A stretch of 64,000 nt of DNA from Streptomyces sp. PH10-H1 (GTDB lineage Bacteria; Actinomycetota; Actinomycetes; Streptomycetales; Streptomycetaceae): the NCBI RefSeq assembly GCF_030063355.1, contig NZ_JASISZ010000046.1:1-64000 (forward strand), written 5' to 3'. The notes under the pieces were generated by a model. That model made no database searches. It was given only the letters and a program-made list of their open reading frames with translations, and had not been told where the DNA came from. How positions within the stretch are numbered: the stretch's first letter is position 1; every line of letters begins with the position of its first letter. The translations under genes and the position numbers were made by a program. Positions 7,825 to 17,279 of the stretch are shown here, one piece after another.

Positions 7825-9075
7825 TCAGATGCCGTCGCGCCGGGTGGGGCAGGTCATACACCGGGCGCCGCCCCGGCCGCGGCCCAGTTCGCTGCCGGGG
7901 ATGGCGATGACCTCGATCCCGTTCTCGCGCAGCATGGAGTTGGTCACGGTGTTGCGCTCGTAACCGACGACGACGCCGGGTGCGAGGGTGAGGAAGTTGT
8001 TGGCGTCGTCCCACTGCTCACGCTCGGCGGCCCTGGAGTCCTCGTCGGCGGACAGGACGCGGAGCGAGTCGACGCCCAGGGCGTCGGCGATGGCGGCGAA
8101 CAAGTCGTCGCGCGGCTCGACGTGCAGGGCCCCGGTGTCGTGCTCGACGGTCTCCTCGGGGTCGGCGGGGACGATCACCCAGGTCCGCAGGTTCTTCGGG
8201 TCGAGGTAGGGGTAACGGACGAAGGTGTCCACGTCGATCATGGTCAGGACGGTGTCCAGGTGCATGAAGGCATGTGACTTGGGGAGCTGGACAACGATCA
8301 CGGTGGTGGCCTGCCGGCTGCGGAACAGTTCCCTCGCCAGAATCTCCACACCCATCGCGGTGGTGCGCTCCCCCATCCCTATCAGCACAACACCCCGCCC
8401 CAGGACGTGGATGTCTCCGCCTTCCAGGGTGGCGGGCTGGTGGCTGACGTCGTCGTTGCCGACGTAGACCGGGAAGGTCGCGTCGGCGAACAGCGGATGA
8501 AACCCGTACACGGCCCGGCTGTGCAGGGACTCGCGCTGCCTGGCGGCCTTGGCCATCGGGTTGATGGTCACACCACCGTAGATCCAGGCCGAGTTGTCGC
8601 GCTGGAACAGGGTGTTGGGCAGCGGCGCCAGGACGAAGTCGTCCAGGTCCAGGGTCTGCCAGCGCAGGCTGCGCACCTGGAGCGGTGAGAGATCCGCCCG
8701 GGTCACTCCCCCTATGAGCAACTCGGCCAGCGTGACCGGATCGGCCTCGTCGGCAAGTCGGCGCAGCGGTCCGGCCAACGTGGGCCCGACCTGCTCGGGA
8801 GTACAAATGCGGTCCAGGACGAACGCCCGCGCCTGCGGGAGTTTCATCGTCTCGGCGAGGAGCGTGTCGAAATGATGCACCGTCACGCCCCGGTCGCGGA
8901 GCACCTGGTTGAACGTGTCATGCTCCTCTCGGGCCTTCGCGGCCCACAGCACGTCGTCGAAGAGCAGCTCGTCGCAGTTGCCGGGCGTCAGTCGGCTGAG
9001 TTCCAGCCCGGGGCGGTGGACGATGGCCTCACGCAGCCGGCCGACTTCGGAATGCACACCGAGGGTTCGGGTCAC
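7825..9075 (-). CDS. arcA: Arginine deiminase
   Basis: 416-aa arginine deiminase (L-arginine to L-citrulline plus ammonia). Guanidino-modifying motifs are LPNTLFQRDNSAW, the LEGGDIHVLG block with substrate-binding acid, HAFMHLDTVLTM with the catalytic His, and the C-terminal GRGRGGARCMTCP with nucleophile Cys406. I chose GTG 9075 because AAGGAG lies a few bases upstream and the protein then begins MTRTLGVHSEVGRLR like its relatives. First enzyme of the ATP-yielding arginine fermentation route. It follows the transporter gene by 35 bp. Confidence 0.93.
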   Translation of the reverse strand: MTRTLGVHSEVGRLREAIVHRPGLELSRLTPGNCDELLFDDVLWAAKAREEHDTFNQVLRDRGVTVHHFDTLLAETMKLPQARAFVLDRICTPEQVGPTLAGPLRRLADEADPVTLAELLIGGVTRADLSPLQVRSLRWQTLDLDDFVLAPLPNTLFQRDNSAWIYGGVTINPMAKAARQRESLHSRAVYGFHPLFADATFPVYVGNDDVSHQPATLEGGDIHVLGRGVVLIGMGERTTAMGVEILARELFRSRQATTVIVVQLPKSHAFMHLDTVLTMIDVDTFVRYPYLDPKNLRTWVIVPADPEETVEHDTGALHVEPRDDLFAAIADALGVDSLRVLSADEDSRAAEREQWDDANNFLTLAPGVVVGYERNTVTNSMLRENGIEVIAIPGSELGRGRGGARCMTCPTRRDGI

Positions 9076-9110
9076 AGCGGTCTCCTTGAAAGGGTGGGTC
9101 AAGTGGACGC

Positions 9111-10586
9111 TCAGGCGTGCCGGGTCGGGGCGGGGGTGGCCGCGCTGTCGAAGGGGACGACCGGGCTCTCTCCGTACTCGCCGCGGCCCACCTTGAGCCA
9201 GATGTACACGGGCAGGCCCAGGAGCAGGCAGAACAGGCCGTAGTAGACGGCCTGATAGCCGCTTCCGGCCAGGGACCAGAACGCGAACGCCAGCGCGACA
9301 CCGGAGACACCGCAGTCGCGAACCAGGTGGGACCACTGCGTCTGCCGCCCCCGGGTGAGCAGCCAGTACAGCTGCGCGCCCGCGCTGAACAGGTAGGGGA
9401 TGACGGCGGTGACGACCGACAGCAGCACCAGCGTGGTGAAGACCTTCTCGAACTGGGTGTAGCTGACGGCGGTCAGTACCGAGGCGAGCAGGGTGGATCC
9501 GACGATGCCGACCACCGGGATCCCTCGGCGGGTGCGGCCGAAAGCCGCCGGGAACAGCCCGTCCTTGGCGGCGGCCATCGGCATCTCGGCCACGATCAGA
9601 GTCCAGCCGATCAGGCAGCCGAGACCGGAGACGATCGCGGCGACGGCGACGGCCTGGCCGGCCCACTGGCCGCCGAAGATGGCGTTGGCCGAGTCGGTGA
9701 AGGGCGCGGTGGACTTCCGCAGGTCCGCGTTGGACACGGTGCCGAAGACCGTCAGTGTGCCCAGGATGTAAACCACCGCGCACCCGATGGTGCCCAGCAC
9801 GGTGGCCCGGCCGACGTTGCGCTGCGGATCGCGGACCCGGCCGGCGGCCACCGACGCGGTCTCGATGCCGAGGTAACTGAACAGGGCGATGGCGGCCGCG
9901 GCGGAGATCGCCGCACCCGTCGAGGTACCGCTGGCGTTGAAGGAGCCGAAGTTGTGCGCCTTGATGAACAGCAGGCCGATGGTGGCCATGAACAGCAGCG
10001 GCACGAACTTCAGCACGGTGGTCACGTTCTGGGTGACGGCCATGCTGCGTACGCCGGACAGGTTGATGACCGCCGGGATCCACAGACCGGCCATGGCGAT
10101 GGCGATCGACCAGACCTTGGCGTGTCCGGTGTTCCAGAACACCTCGACATAGCCGACCCAGGCCACCACGATGGCGGCGTTGCCCGCCCACGCCGTGATC
10201 CAGTACGACCAGGCGTTGAGGAATCCGGCGAAGTCACCGAACGCGTCCCTGGCGTACACATACGGGCCGCCGGACCCCGGCACCCGCTTGGACAGCGAGC
10301 CGAACGTGAACGCCAGGGCCAGCGCGCCGAGGGTGACCAGCACGAAGGCGACCAGGCTGATCGGACCGTACGGGGCGAGGGCGGTCGGCAGCGCGAACAC
10401 CCCGGTACCGATCACCGAACCGATGACCAGTGCGGTGGCGGTCGGCAGGCCGAACTTCTGTCTCGTCGCCATCTTCGCCGGCCCGTCCGGAGGACCGGGG
10501 GCGGCATCAGGCGCCGACGGCACCTCGGAGGCATCGTCCCTGGGGGCGTCGTCCTGGGGGGCGTCGTCCTTCATGTGGATGGCCAT
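9111..10586 (-). CDS. arcD: APC-family amino acid transporter, probable arginine/ornithine antiporter
   Basis: 491-aa membrane transporter of the amino acid-polyamine-organocation superfamily. After a roughly 40-residue acidic, Pro-rich N-terminal tail the first helix is TALVIGSVIGTGVFALPTAL with the family's unwound GxGxF segment. About 12 hydrophobic segments follow, with VPGSGGPYVYARDAFG and SYLGIETASVAAGRVRDPQRN as further landmarks. First gene of the arginine deiminase operon, so exchange of arginine for ornithine is the likely job. The symbol rests on position, since sequence alone would fit any basic amino acid or polyamine exchanger. ATG 10586 or the in-frame ATG four codons later are both possible starts. 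Confidence 0.82.
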   Translation of the reverse strand: MAIHMKDDAPQDDAPRDDASEVPSAPDAAPGPPDGPAKMATRQKFGLPTATALVIGSVIGTGVFALPTALAPYGPISLVAFVLVTLGALALAFTFGSLSKRVPGSGGPYVYARDAFGDFAGFLNAWSYWITAWAGNAAIVVAWVGYVEVFWNTGHAKVWSIAIAMAGLWIPAVINLSGVRSMAVTQNVTTVLKFVPLLFMATIGLLFIKAHNFGSFNASGTSTGAAISAAAAIALFSYLGIETASVAAGRVRDPQRNVGRATVLGTIGCAVVYILGTLTVFGTVSNADLRKSTAPFTDSANAIFGGQWAGQAVAVAAIVSGLGCLIGWTLIVAEMPMAAAKDGLFPAAFGRTRRGIPVVGIVGSTLLASVLTAVSYTQFEKVFTTLVLLSVVTAVIPYLFSAGAQLYWLLTRGRQTQWSHLVRDCGVSGVALAFAFWSLAGSGYQAVYYGLFCLLLGLPVYIWLKVGRGEYGESPVVPFDSAATPAPTRHA

Positions 10587-10665
10587 GTGCGTCTTCCTCG
10601 CTGCTCATTGCTTCCGGGGTCGGCGGGCCGGTCCCGTCGAACGTCAACCACCTTTCGGGCAACGC

Positions 10666-11583
10666 CTATCGGCCGGTGCCCTGGGGTGCGCCGTTGAGCG
10701 CGGGACTCGGCATCGCAGCCGCGGCAGCTGTCGGGGCAGCAAGGGGTTCCGCTGACGGCGGGGATGCCGGGGATACGGCGGATGCCGGGGATACGTCCAC
10801 CGGGACGGGCGGGGTCGCGGCGGCGACCTCACGGGCGAGGAAGGAGCCCAGCTCGCCGATGGTGCTCATCAGCGGGGCGGGGAAGACGACGGTGGTGTTC
10901 TTGTCGACGCCGATCTCTACCAGACTCTGCAGATTGCGCAGCTGCAGCGCCAGCGGGTGGGCCATCATGATGTCCGAGGCGTCGCCCAGGGCCGCTGCGG
11001 CCAGGGACTCGCCCTCGGCGTTGATGATCTTCGCTCGCTTCTCCCGCTCGGCCTCGGCCTGACGGGCCATCGCCCGCTTCATACTGTCGGGCAGTTGGAT
11101 GTCCTTGAGCTCCACCAACGTGACCTCTACGCCCCACTCGACCGTGGTGACGTCGAGGATCTCGCGGATGTCCAGATTGATCGTGTCGGTCTCGGACAGC
11201 GTCTCGTCGAGGGTGTGCTGGCCGACGACCTTGCGCAGCGTCGTCTGGGCGATCTGGTTGATGGCGGCGTGGACGTTCTCGATGGCCACGACGGACTTCA
11301 CCGGGTCCACCACCCGGAAGTACGCGACAGCCGAGACGTCCACGCTGACGTTGTCGCGGGTGATGATGCCCTGGGACTGGATCGGCATGGTGACGATCCG
11401 CAGCGACACCCGGTGCATGACGTCGATGAACGGGATGATGATGCGGAGTCCGGGCTCCCGCGCGCCGAGCACGCGTCCCAGCCGGAAGAGCACCCCCTGC
11501 TCGTACTGCTTGACGATCTTCACTGCCAGTGCGAGGAGCAGCAGGAGTATCAGTACGACGACGATGATGATCAGAACGGCCAT
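10666..11583 (-). CDS. Slipin / stomatin-like SPFH (band 7) membrane protein
   Basis: 305-aa SPFH-domain protein. One N-terminal membrane helix (AVLIIIVVVLILLLLLALAV) is followed by the slipin core (YEQGVLFRLGRVLG, PGLRIIIPFIDVMHRVSLR, ITRDNVSVDVSAVAYFRV), a charged coiled segment (RQAEAEREKRAKIINAEGE) and a low-complexity Ala/Pro/Ser tail. Such proteins form large membrane-associated oligomers and are linked to membrane-domain organisation. I chose ATG 11583 (GAGG upstream) because it places the helix right at the N-terminus, while a longer frame would add 18 polar residues. It sits just upstream of the arc operon on the same strand (79-bp gap) and has a regulator-type dyad about 105 bp upstream. 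No NfeD partner is seen. Confidence 0.85.
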   Translation of the reverse strand: MAVLIIIVVVLILLLLLALAVKIVKQYEQGVLFRLGRVLGAREPGLRIIIPFIDVMHRVSLRIVTMPIQSQGIITRDNVSVDVSAVAYFRVVDPVKSVVAIENVHAAINQIAQTTLRKVVGQHTLDETLSETDTINLDIREILDVTTVEWGVEVTLVELKDIQLPDSMKRAMARQAEAEREKRAKIINAEGESLAAAALGDASDIMMAHPLALQLRNLQSLVEIGVDKNTTVVFPAPLMSTIGELGSFLAREVAAATPPVPVDVSPASAVSPASPPSAEPLAAPTAAAAAMPSPALNGAPQGTGR

Positions 11584-11686
11584 GGTGTGCCTCTGTTCGG
11601 ATTCCGGTCGGTTCACGGCGGGGGCCGTTGGCACCATCCTCAGGCGGCGGCGTTCCTGGACGCAGGGCCTGCCGGGGCCGGGGTGG

Positions 11687-11702
11687 CGGGCCGTTGGTCC
11701 CG
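11687..11702. promoter_or_regulatory. Candidate DevR/OsdR-type box upstream of slipin gene
   Basis: CGGGCCGTTGGTCCCG, about 105 bp upstream of the slipin start and just beyond the end of the Mg2+ ATPase gene. Arms CGGGCC/GGTCCCG fit the shared GGGnCCGnnnGGnCCC pattern with one inner mismatch. Confidence 0.35.
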
Positions 11703-11734
11703 AAGACCGGGGCTGACCGGCGAGGAAGCCGGTA

Positions 11735-14446
11735 TCAGGGGTGCTGGGGCGGGAGGGGTCCGCGGTGGCTGAAGCGGGCGGCGCGCCGCTGGATGCGGTG
11801 CCGCAGCGTGCGGGTGCGGGCCCGCGGCCTGGTGGGCCGGGCTTCGAGACGGCTGAAGAAGATCTGCTTGACCGCCTCGATCAGGGCCACGTAGAGGACG
11901 GTCATCACAGCGAGGGCCAGGAAGAAGCCGACCGGGAGCGCCTGGAAGCCGAGGGTGTCCGCGAGCGGTGACATCGGCAGAGCGACGCCCAGAGCCACGA
12001 CGCCCAGCGCGGCGGCCAGCAGCGGGCGGCTGGGCCGGCTGCGGAAGAACGGGACCCGGCGGGTGCGGATCGCGAAGATGACCAGTGTCTGGGTGGCCAG
12101 CGATTCCACGAACCAGCCGGAGCGGAAGAGAGCGGGACCCGCGTGGAAGATCCCGATCATCACCCAGAAGGTGAGGAAGTCGAAGGCCGAACTGACCGGG
12201 CCGAAGACCAGCATGAAGCGGCGGATGAAGCCGATGTCCCAGTGCGAGGGCGCCCGCAGCTGCTCCTCGTCGACGTGGTCGGTGGGAATGGTCAGCTGAC
12301 TGGCGTCGTAGAGCAGGTTGTTGAGCAGGATCTGGGAGGGCAGCATCGGCAGGAACGACAGCACCAGCGAGGCGCCGGCGGCGCTGAACATGTTGCCGAA
12401 GTTGCTGGAGGTGCCCATCAGCACGTACTTGATGGTGTTGGCGAAGATCCGGCGGCCTTCGGCGACACCGTCGGCCAGCACCCCGAGGTCCTTCTCCAGC
12501 AGCAGGACGTCGGCCGCGTCCTTGGCCACGTCGGTGGCGGTGTCCACGGAGATCCCGACATCGGCCGCGTGCAGAGCCAGGGCGTCGTTCACCCCGTCGC
12601 CCAGGAACCCGATGTCCCGGCCGCGGCGGCGCAGCGCGCCGACGATCCGTGCCTTGTCCTGCGGGGAGACCCGGGCGAAGACGGTGGCCTCCTCGGCCGC
12701 CTCCGTCAGCTGCGCGTCGTCCATCGCCTCGATGTCACGACCGGTCAGGGCCCGGCCGGAGGGCAGCCCGAGGTCGGCGCAGACCTTCTGGGCGACCAGC
12801 GCGTTGTCCCCGGTGCAGATCTTCACGGTGATTCCGAGCCCGGCCAGCCGCCGCAGTGAATCAGCCGCCCCCGCCTTCGGCGGATCGAGGAAGACCAGGA
12901 ACCCGGCCAGCCGCAGACCCGACTCGTCCCCGGGAGCGATACCGGTGAGCGGGCCGGCGTCCTTGGTGGCCACGGCGACCACCCGGCTGCCGGCCGCGAA
13001 GCGGGCCTTGAGCACCGCGGCGGCCTGTTCGGGTACCTGCAGGCAGCGTGCCAAGACCTGTTCCGGGGCGCCTTTGGCGACCAGAAGGCGGCTGCCGTCC
13101 GGGTGTTGGAGGAGGGTGGAGGTCAGTTGCCGCTCGTGGTCGAAGGGCAGCACGGCCAGCCGGCGGACACCGTCAGGTGTCCGCTCGGCGGCGCCTTCGG
13201 CCTGCCACAGGGCGCTGTCCAGCGGGTTGCCGCCCAGATGGTCGCCACCGGGTTCGCCCTCGGTGGCCAGGAGACCCAGCCGCAGTACGTCAGGGGCGTC
13301 GGTTCCCACGGGGTCCAGGGCGGCCTGGAAGCTGATCCGGCCCTCGGTCAGGGTACCGGTCTTATCGGTGACCAGCACATCCATGTCGCCCAGGTCCTCG
13401 ATGCACACCAGGCGCTTGACCAGGACCTTGCGCTTGGCCAGTTGCCGCGATCCGGTGGCCAGACTGGTGCTGACCACGGCGGGAAGCAATTGCGGGGTGA
13501 TGCCCACCGCGATCGCAAGGGAGAAGAGCAGCGCGTCCAGCAGCGGCCGCTGCAGTACCAGGTTGATCGCGAAGATGGCCGTGGTCAGCACGACCGCGAC
13601 CTTGAGCAGCAGCATGGAGAAGCGGCGCAGCCCGGTCTGGAAGTCGGTCTCGGGCTGGCGCTCCCCCAGTCCCAGGGCGATGCGTCCGAACTCGGCGTCC
13701 CCGCCGGTGGCCACGACCACCGCGGTGGCGGCGCCCGCGTGGACCACCGTTCCCATCAACGCACAGGAGGTGAGCTCGGCCAACGCGACACCTTCGGGCA
13801 CCGGAGCGGTGCTCTTGTCGACCGGTGCGGACTCGCCGGTGAGCACGCTTTCGTCGCAGGCGAAAGCGGTGCACTCCAGCAGCCGCAGATCCGCTGGCAC
13901 CACCTGGCCCAAGGTCAGACGCACCACGTCGCCCGGGACCAGCTCGGTGACATCCACCTCCACCGCGGCGGGAGCCGGTCCCGTCTCGTCCGGCTCAACG
14001 CTCCTGGCGTCTTGGACGTCGGCGCCGTGCGGTGCCTCCCGCGCGCGGGAGGGGGCGGCACGCAGGACGACGGTGGTGTGCCGTACCCGTGAGTGCAGGG
14101 CCTCGGCGGCTTTCTCGGCACGCAGCTCGTTGGCGAAGCCCAGCAGGACACTGAGCACCAGAATCACGCCGATGATGACCGCGCCGGCCCGCTCGCCGAA
14201 GGCGAACGACAGCGCGGCGGTGGCGGCGAGCAGCAGAAGCAGGGCGCTGCGCAACTGGCGGCCCAGCACGGCCCAGACGCGGACGTGATGCGAGCGGACC
14301 GCGTTGGGCCCCACCACGGCGAGCCGCTCACGGGCCTCGGAGGCGGACAGCCCCCGCGGACCGCTGTGCAGTGCGTCCAGGACGTCCTGGACGCTGCGTG
14401 CGGCGGCCTCTGCCACCCGTATGCCGGCTCCCGCGGAGTCGGTCAC
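11735..14446 (-). CDS. mgtA: Magnesium-translocating P-type ATPase
   Basis: 903-aa P-type ATPase of the P3B (MgtA/MgtB) class, which imports Mg2+ with ATP hydrolysis. Parts: N-terminal helices, actuator domain with LTGESAPVDK, phosphorylation motif DKTGTLTE with Asp361, nucleotide-binding LVAKGAPEQVL, hinge FLGDGVNDALAL, and C-terminal helices including MFSAAGASLVLSFLPMLPSQILLNN. The segment at about 145-170 is a charged insert (SRAREAPHGADVQDARSVEP). The start GTG at 14446 overlaps the phosphoketolase stop by 4 bp (GTGA), a sign of translational coupling. Coupling an Mg2+ pump to phosphoketolase, which needs Mg2+ and ThDP, is suggestive but unproven. Confidence 0.9.
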   Translation of the reverse strand: MTDSAGAGIRVAEAAARSVQDVLDALHSGPRGLSASEARERLAVVGPNAVRSHHVRVWAVLGRQLRSALLLLLAATAALSFAFGERAGAVIIGVILVLSVLLGFANELRAEKAAEALHSRVRHTTVVLRAAPSRAREAPHGADVQDARSVEPDETGPAPAAVEVDVTELVPGDVVRLTLGQVVPADLRLLECTAFACDESVLTGESAPVDKSTAPVPEGVALAELTSCALMGTVVHAGAATAVVVATGGDAEFGRIALGLGERQPETDFQTGLRRFSMLLLKVAVVLTTAIFAINLVLQRPLLDALLFSLAIAVGITPQLLPAVVSTSLATGSRQLAKRKVLVKRLVCIEDLGDMDVLVTDKTGTLTEGRISFQAALDPVGTDAPDVLRLGLLATEGEPGGDHLGGNPLDSALWQAEGAAERTPDGVRRLAVLPFDHERQLTSTLLQHPDGSRLLVAKGAPEQVLARCLQVPEQAAAVLKARFAAGSRVVAVATKDAGPLTGIAPGDESGLRLAGFLVFLDPPKAGAADSLRRLAGLGITVKICTGDNALVAQKVCADLGLPSGRALTGRDIEAMDDAQLTEAAEEATVFARVSPQDKARIVGALRRRGRDIGFLGDGVNDALALHAADVGISVDTATDVAKDAADVLLLEKDLGVLADGVAEGRRIFANTIKYVLMGTSSNFGNMFSAAGASLVLSFLPMLPSQILLNNLLYDASQLTIPTDHVDEEQLRAPSHWDIGFIRRFMLVFGPVSSAFDFLTFWVMIGIFHAGPALFRSGWFVESLATQTLVIFAIRTRRVPFFRSRPSRPLLAAALGVVALGVALPMSPLADTLGFQALPVGFFLALAVMTVLYVALIEAVKQIFFSRLEARPTRPRARTRTLRHRIQRRAARFSHRGPLPPQHP

Positions 14447-16890
14447 ATCCAGGTCCAGTCCTGGACCTCGGGCATGTCCTCCAAGTGCTCGCGAATGTAG
14501 TGGTGGTGGCGTTCCAGCATGGCGCGGCAGTACTCCGCCAGCCGCGTTCCGCCTTCGGGTGCGCGCCGGGAGCGGCGCAGGGCCTCCAGTACGAGGTGGT
14601 AGCGGCTCATGCCGTTGAGGACGACCATGTCGAAGGGTGTGGTGGTGGTGCCCTGCTCGTTGAAGCCGCGGACGTGGAAGCGGCCGGGGGCGGTGCGTCC
14701 GTGCAGGAGCTCGTGGACGGCCCTGGGGTAACCGTGGAAGGCGAACACCACATCCGTGCTGGTGGTGAAGAGCTCGTGGAACTTCTCGTCGGTGAAGCCG
14801 TGCGGGTGGTCGTCGGCGGGGAGCAGGCCCATCAGGTCGACGACATTGACCGTGCGCACCCGCAGGTACGGAACGTACTCGCGGAGCAGCCGGGCGGCGG
14901 CGAGGGTCTCCAGGGTGGGAACGTCTCCGGCGGCGGCGAGCACGATGTCGGGTTCGTCGCGCAGGCTCGGGTCCTCCGTCTCGGTTCCGGCCCAGTTCCA
15001 CACCGACGCTCCGGCGGCGCAGTGCGCGTCGGCCTCGGCCAGGCTGAGGTACTGCAGATGCGGCTGCTTGTCGACGACGATGAGGTTGACGTGGTCGCGG
15101 CTGCGCAAGCAGTGGTCGGCGATGGACAAGGTGGTGTTGGCGTCCGGCGGCAGCCAGATCCGCACCACGGCGGGAGCGAGTGGGATCGCGGTGTCGATCA
15201 GGCCCGGTCCCTGGTGGGAGAAGCCGTTGTGGTCGTTGCGCCAGCAGGTGGAGGTGAGCAGCACGTTCAAGGAGGCCACCGGCTCGCGCCAGGGCAGATC
15301 GGCGGCGTGCTGGAGCCATTTGGTGTGCTGGATCAGCATGGAGGCGGAGACCATGGCGAAGGCTTCGTAGGTGGCGAACAACCCATGGCGGCCCGACAGG
15401 AGGTAGCCCTCGAGCCAGCCTTCGCACAGGTGCTCCGAGAGGACCTCCATGACCCGGCCCTCGGGGGACAGATGGTCGTCGGTGGGCAGGACGGGCGCCT
15501 GCAGGCAGCGGTCCGTGGCCTCGAAGACGGCTTGGAGCCGGTTGCTGGCGGTCTCGTCCGGGCAGAAAAGCCGGAAGGTGCCGCCGCCGTCGGACTCCCG
15601 GGTGGTGGCGGTGTACACATCGCGCAGCAGGGCACCCAGCGGCCGGGTGTTCTCGTGCTCCAGGACCCCGGGTTTGTCCACGGCCAGGGCGTAGCGCTCC
15701 AGCGCCGGGAGGTCCAGGTCCCGCAGCAGGCGGCCGCCGTTGGCGTACGGCGTCGCAGCCATGCGCTTGTCGCCCTCGGGTGCGAGCGCCGCCAGTTCCG
15801 GCACGAGCCGGCCATCGGCGTCGAACAGGGTCTCCGGGCGGTAGGAACGCAACCACTGCTCCAGCCGACGCAGGTGGTCCGGGTTCTCACGGACCTTCGA
15901 GAGGGGGACCTGGTGCGCGCGGTAGGTGCCTTCGACCTGGACGTCGTCCACGACGTCGGGGCCGGTCCAGCCCTTGGGGGTGCGCAGGATGATGGCCGGC
16001 CACCGGGCGGGCCTGAAGTCGGCAACCGCGGGAGCGGGGGGCCCGGTGCGGGCCTGTTGCTGGATCGCGCGGATACGGGAGTGGGCGGCGGACATCGCGT
16101 GATGGAGGTCGGTGAACACCGTCGCCGGATCGTCGCCGCCGACCACGACCGGGTCCCAGCCCTGTGAGGAGAGCAGGCCGATGACGTCGGCGTCCTCCGC
16201 CCGGCCCAGCACCGTGGGGCCCGAGATCTTGTAGCCGTTCAGGTGCAGGATGGGCAGCACCGCGCCGTCGCGGCGGGCGTTGAGGAACGCGGGGATCTTC
16301 CAGGACGCGGCCAGCGGCCCGGTCTCGGCCTCCCCGTCGCCGACCACGCAGGCGACCACCAGATCGGGGTGGTCGAACGCGGCCCCTGCGGCGTGGGCCA
16401 GCGCATAGCCCAGCTCTCCGCCCTCGTGGATGCTCCCGGGTGTCTGCACACTGACGTGGCTGGGCACTCCACCGGGCGTGGAGAACTGCCGCACCAGCGC
16501 GGTCAGACCGTCCAGGCCCGCCGGGATGTGCGGGTAGACCTCGCTGTAGGTGCCCTCCAGATAGGCGTTCGCCAGCAGCGCCGGGCCACCGTGGCCCGGA
16601 CCTGTCACATAGAGGCAGTCGGCGTCGGTGGTGCGGATGAGCCGGTTCAGCAGGGTGTAGATCATCGACAGGCCCGGGCTGGTGCCCCAATGGCCCAGCA
16701 GCCGGGGCTTGACGTCGTCGGCGGTGAGTGGTTCGCGCAGCAGCGGGTTGGACTTCAAGTAGATCTGGGCGACCGTCAGATAGTTGGCCGCCGCCCACCA
16801 CCGCAGGTCCAACTCCCGGTCGCGGTCGGCGTACTCCTGCTCTCCGGTCATCGGTGTGTTTGTCGGCGTGGTGCGCTCCACTGTTCCCAT
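14443..16890 (-). CDS. xfp: Phosphoketolase (xylulose-5-P / fructose-6-P)
   Basis: About 815 aa, the full family length. It is a ThDP- and Mg2+-dependent enzyme cleaving xylulose 5-phosphate (and often fructose 6-phosphate) to acetyl phosphate and glyceraldehyde 3-phosphate. Motifs: GHWGTSPGLS, YVTGPGHGGP, ThDP-binding GDGEAETG (184-191), HLNGYKISGPT, STCWRNDHNGFSHQ, and RGFNEQGTTTTPFDM near the C-terminus. The start is uncertain: ATG 16890 follows GATGAGGGG closely, while ATG 16923 has no ribosome site. It gives acetyl phosphate and thus ATP without respiration, matching the neighbouring arginine deiminase operon. The 3' end overlaps the Mg2+ ATPase gene. The promoter region holds two or three regulator-like dyads. 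Confidence 0.93.
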   Translation of the reverse strand: MGTVERTTPTNTPMTGEQEYADRDRELDLRWWAAANYLTVAQIYLKSNPLLREPLTADDVKPRLLGHWGTSPGLSMIYTLLNRLIRTTDADCLYVTGPGHGGPALLANAYLEGTYSEVYPHIPAGLDGLTALVRQFSTPGGVPSHVSVQTPGSIHEGGELGYALAHAAGAAFDHPDLVVACVVGDGEAETGPLAASWKIPAFLNARRDGAVLPILHLNGYKISGPTVLGRAEDADVIGLLSSQGWDPVVVGGDDPATVFTDLHHAMSAAHSRIRAIQQQARTGPPAPAVADFRPARWPAIILRTPKGWTGPDVVDDVQVEGTYRAHQVPLSKVRENPDHLRRLEQWLRSYRPETLFDADGRLVPELAALAPEGDKRMAATPYANGGRLLRDLDLPALERYALAVDKPGVLEHENTRPLGALLRDVYTATTRESDGGGTFRLFCPDETASNRLQAVFEATDRCLQAPVLPTDDHLSPEGRVMEVLSEHLCEGWLEGYLLSGRHGLFATYEAFAMVSASMLIQHTKWLQHAADLPWREPVASLNVLLTSTCWRNDHNGFSHQGPGLIDTAIPLAPAVVRIWLPPDANTTLSIADHCLRSRDHVNLIVVDKQPHLQYLSLAEADAHCAAGASVWNWAGTETEDPSLRDEPDIVLAAAGDVPTLETLAAARLLREYVPYLRVRTVNVVDLMGLLPADDHPHGFTDEKFHELFTTSTDVVFAFHGYPRAVHELLHGRTAPGRFHVRGFNEQGTTTTPFDMVVLNGMSRYHLVLEALRRSRRAPEGGTRLAEYCRAMLERHHHYIREHLEDMPEVQDWTWM

Positions 16891-17045
16891 CCCCTCATCC
16901 GGGTGGTGCGTGACTGACTCCATCGATACCGCGACGGCGCCCGGCTCTCCCGCTCTGTGGAACGGGTCGTCCCATTGGCTCCTCGGCCGTCTCCACCGTA
17001 GAGCCGGCCGAAGATCTCCCCCCAGTGCCGGACGGGTCCTGGGAA

Positions 17046-17061
17046 GGGACCGTTCGGCCCC
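17046..17061. promoter_or_regulatory. Candidate DevR/OsdR-type box upstream of phosphoketolase
   Basis: GGGACCGTTCGGCCCC in the 389-bp divergent region between phosphoketolase (start 16890) and the DUF5994 gene (start 17280). Apart from this and the box at 17153, plus a weaker copy (AGGACCGGTCGGC) at 17131-17143, I see nothing gene-like in this region. Confidence 0.45.
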
Positions 17062-17152
17062 CTCCCGGGCGACGCGGGGCATCGGGTGTGGGGCGTGGCA
17101 CGCGATCCCGGACCGGACATGAGGTGAACCAGGACCGGTCGGCGGCGATCCA

Positions 17153-17168
17153 GGGACGGGTCGGCCCT
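17153..17168. promoter_or_regulatory. Candidate DevR/OsdR-type box upstream of DUF5994 gene
   Basis: GGGACGGGTCGGCCCT, about 112 bp before the DUF5994 start. One inner mismatch from the shared pattern. Confidence 0.4.
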
Positions 17169-17279
17169 CGTACCCGGGCACTTCGGGGGCCAGGCTCGGA
17201 GGTATGAGCCGCGACGGCTCATCGCCGGATGGACGCAGCCGTGAACCACCCGTCACACCTCGAGAACAGGGAGACACCG

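Noticed and set aside
10620..10640. GGGCCGGTCCC before the arginine transporter as a regulator box
   Set aside because: The spacing between arms is shorter than in the other copies, so I cannot count it as the same motif.
12318..14288. Plus-strand frame of about 650 codons inside the Mg2+ ATPase gene
   Set aside because: Ser/Arg-rich shadow translation of the antisense strand without any family feature.
14447..15856. Long upstream extension of the Mg2+ ATPase frame
   Set aside because: It lies wholly antisense-free but out of frame inside the phosphoketolase gene, with Arg/Pro-rich nonsense. The GTG at 14446 with the GTGA overlap is the better start.
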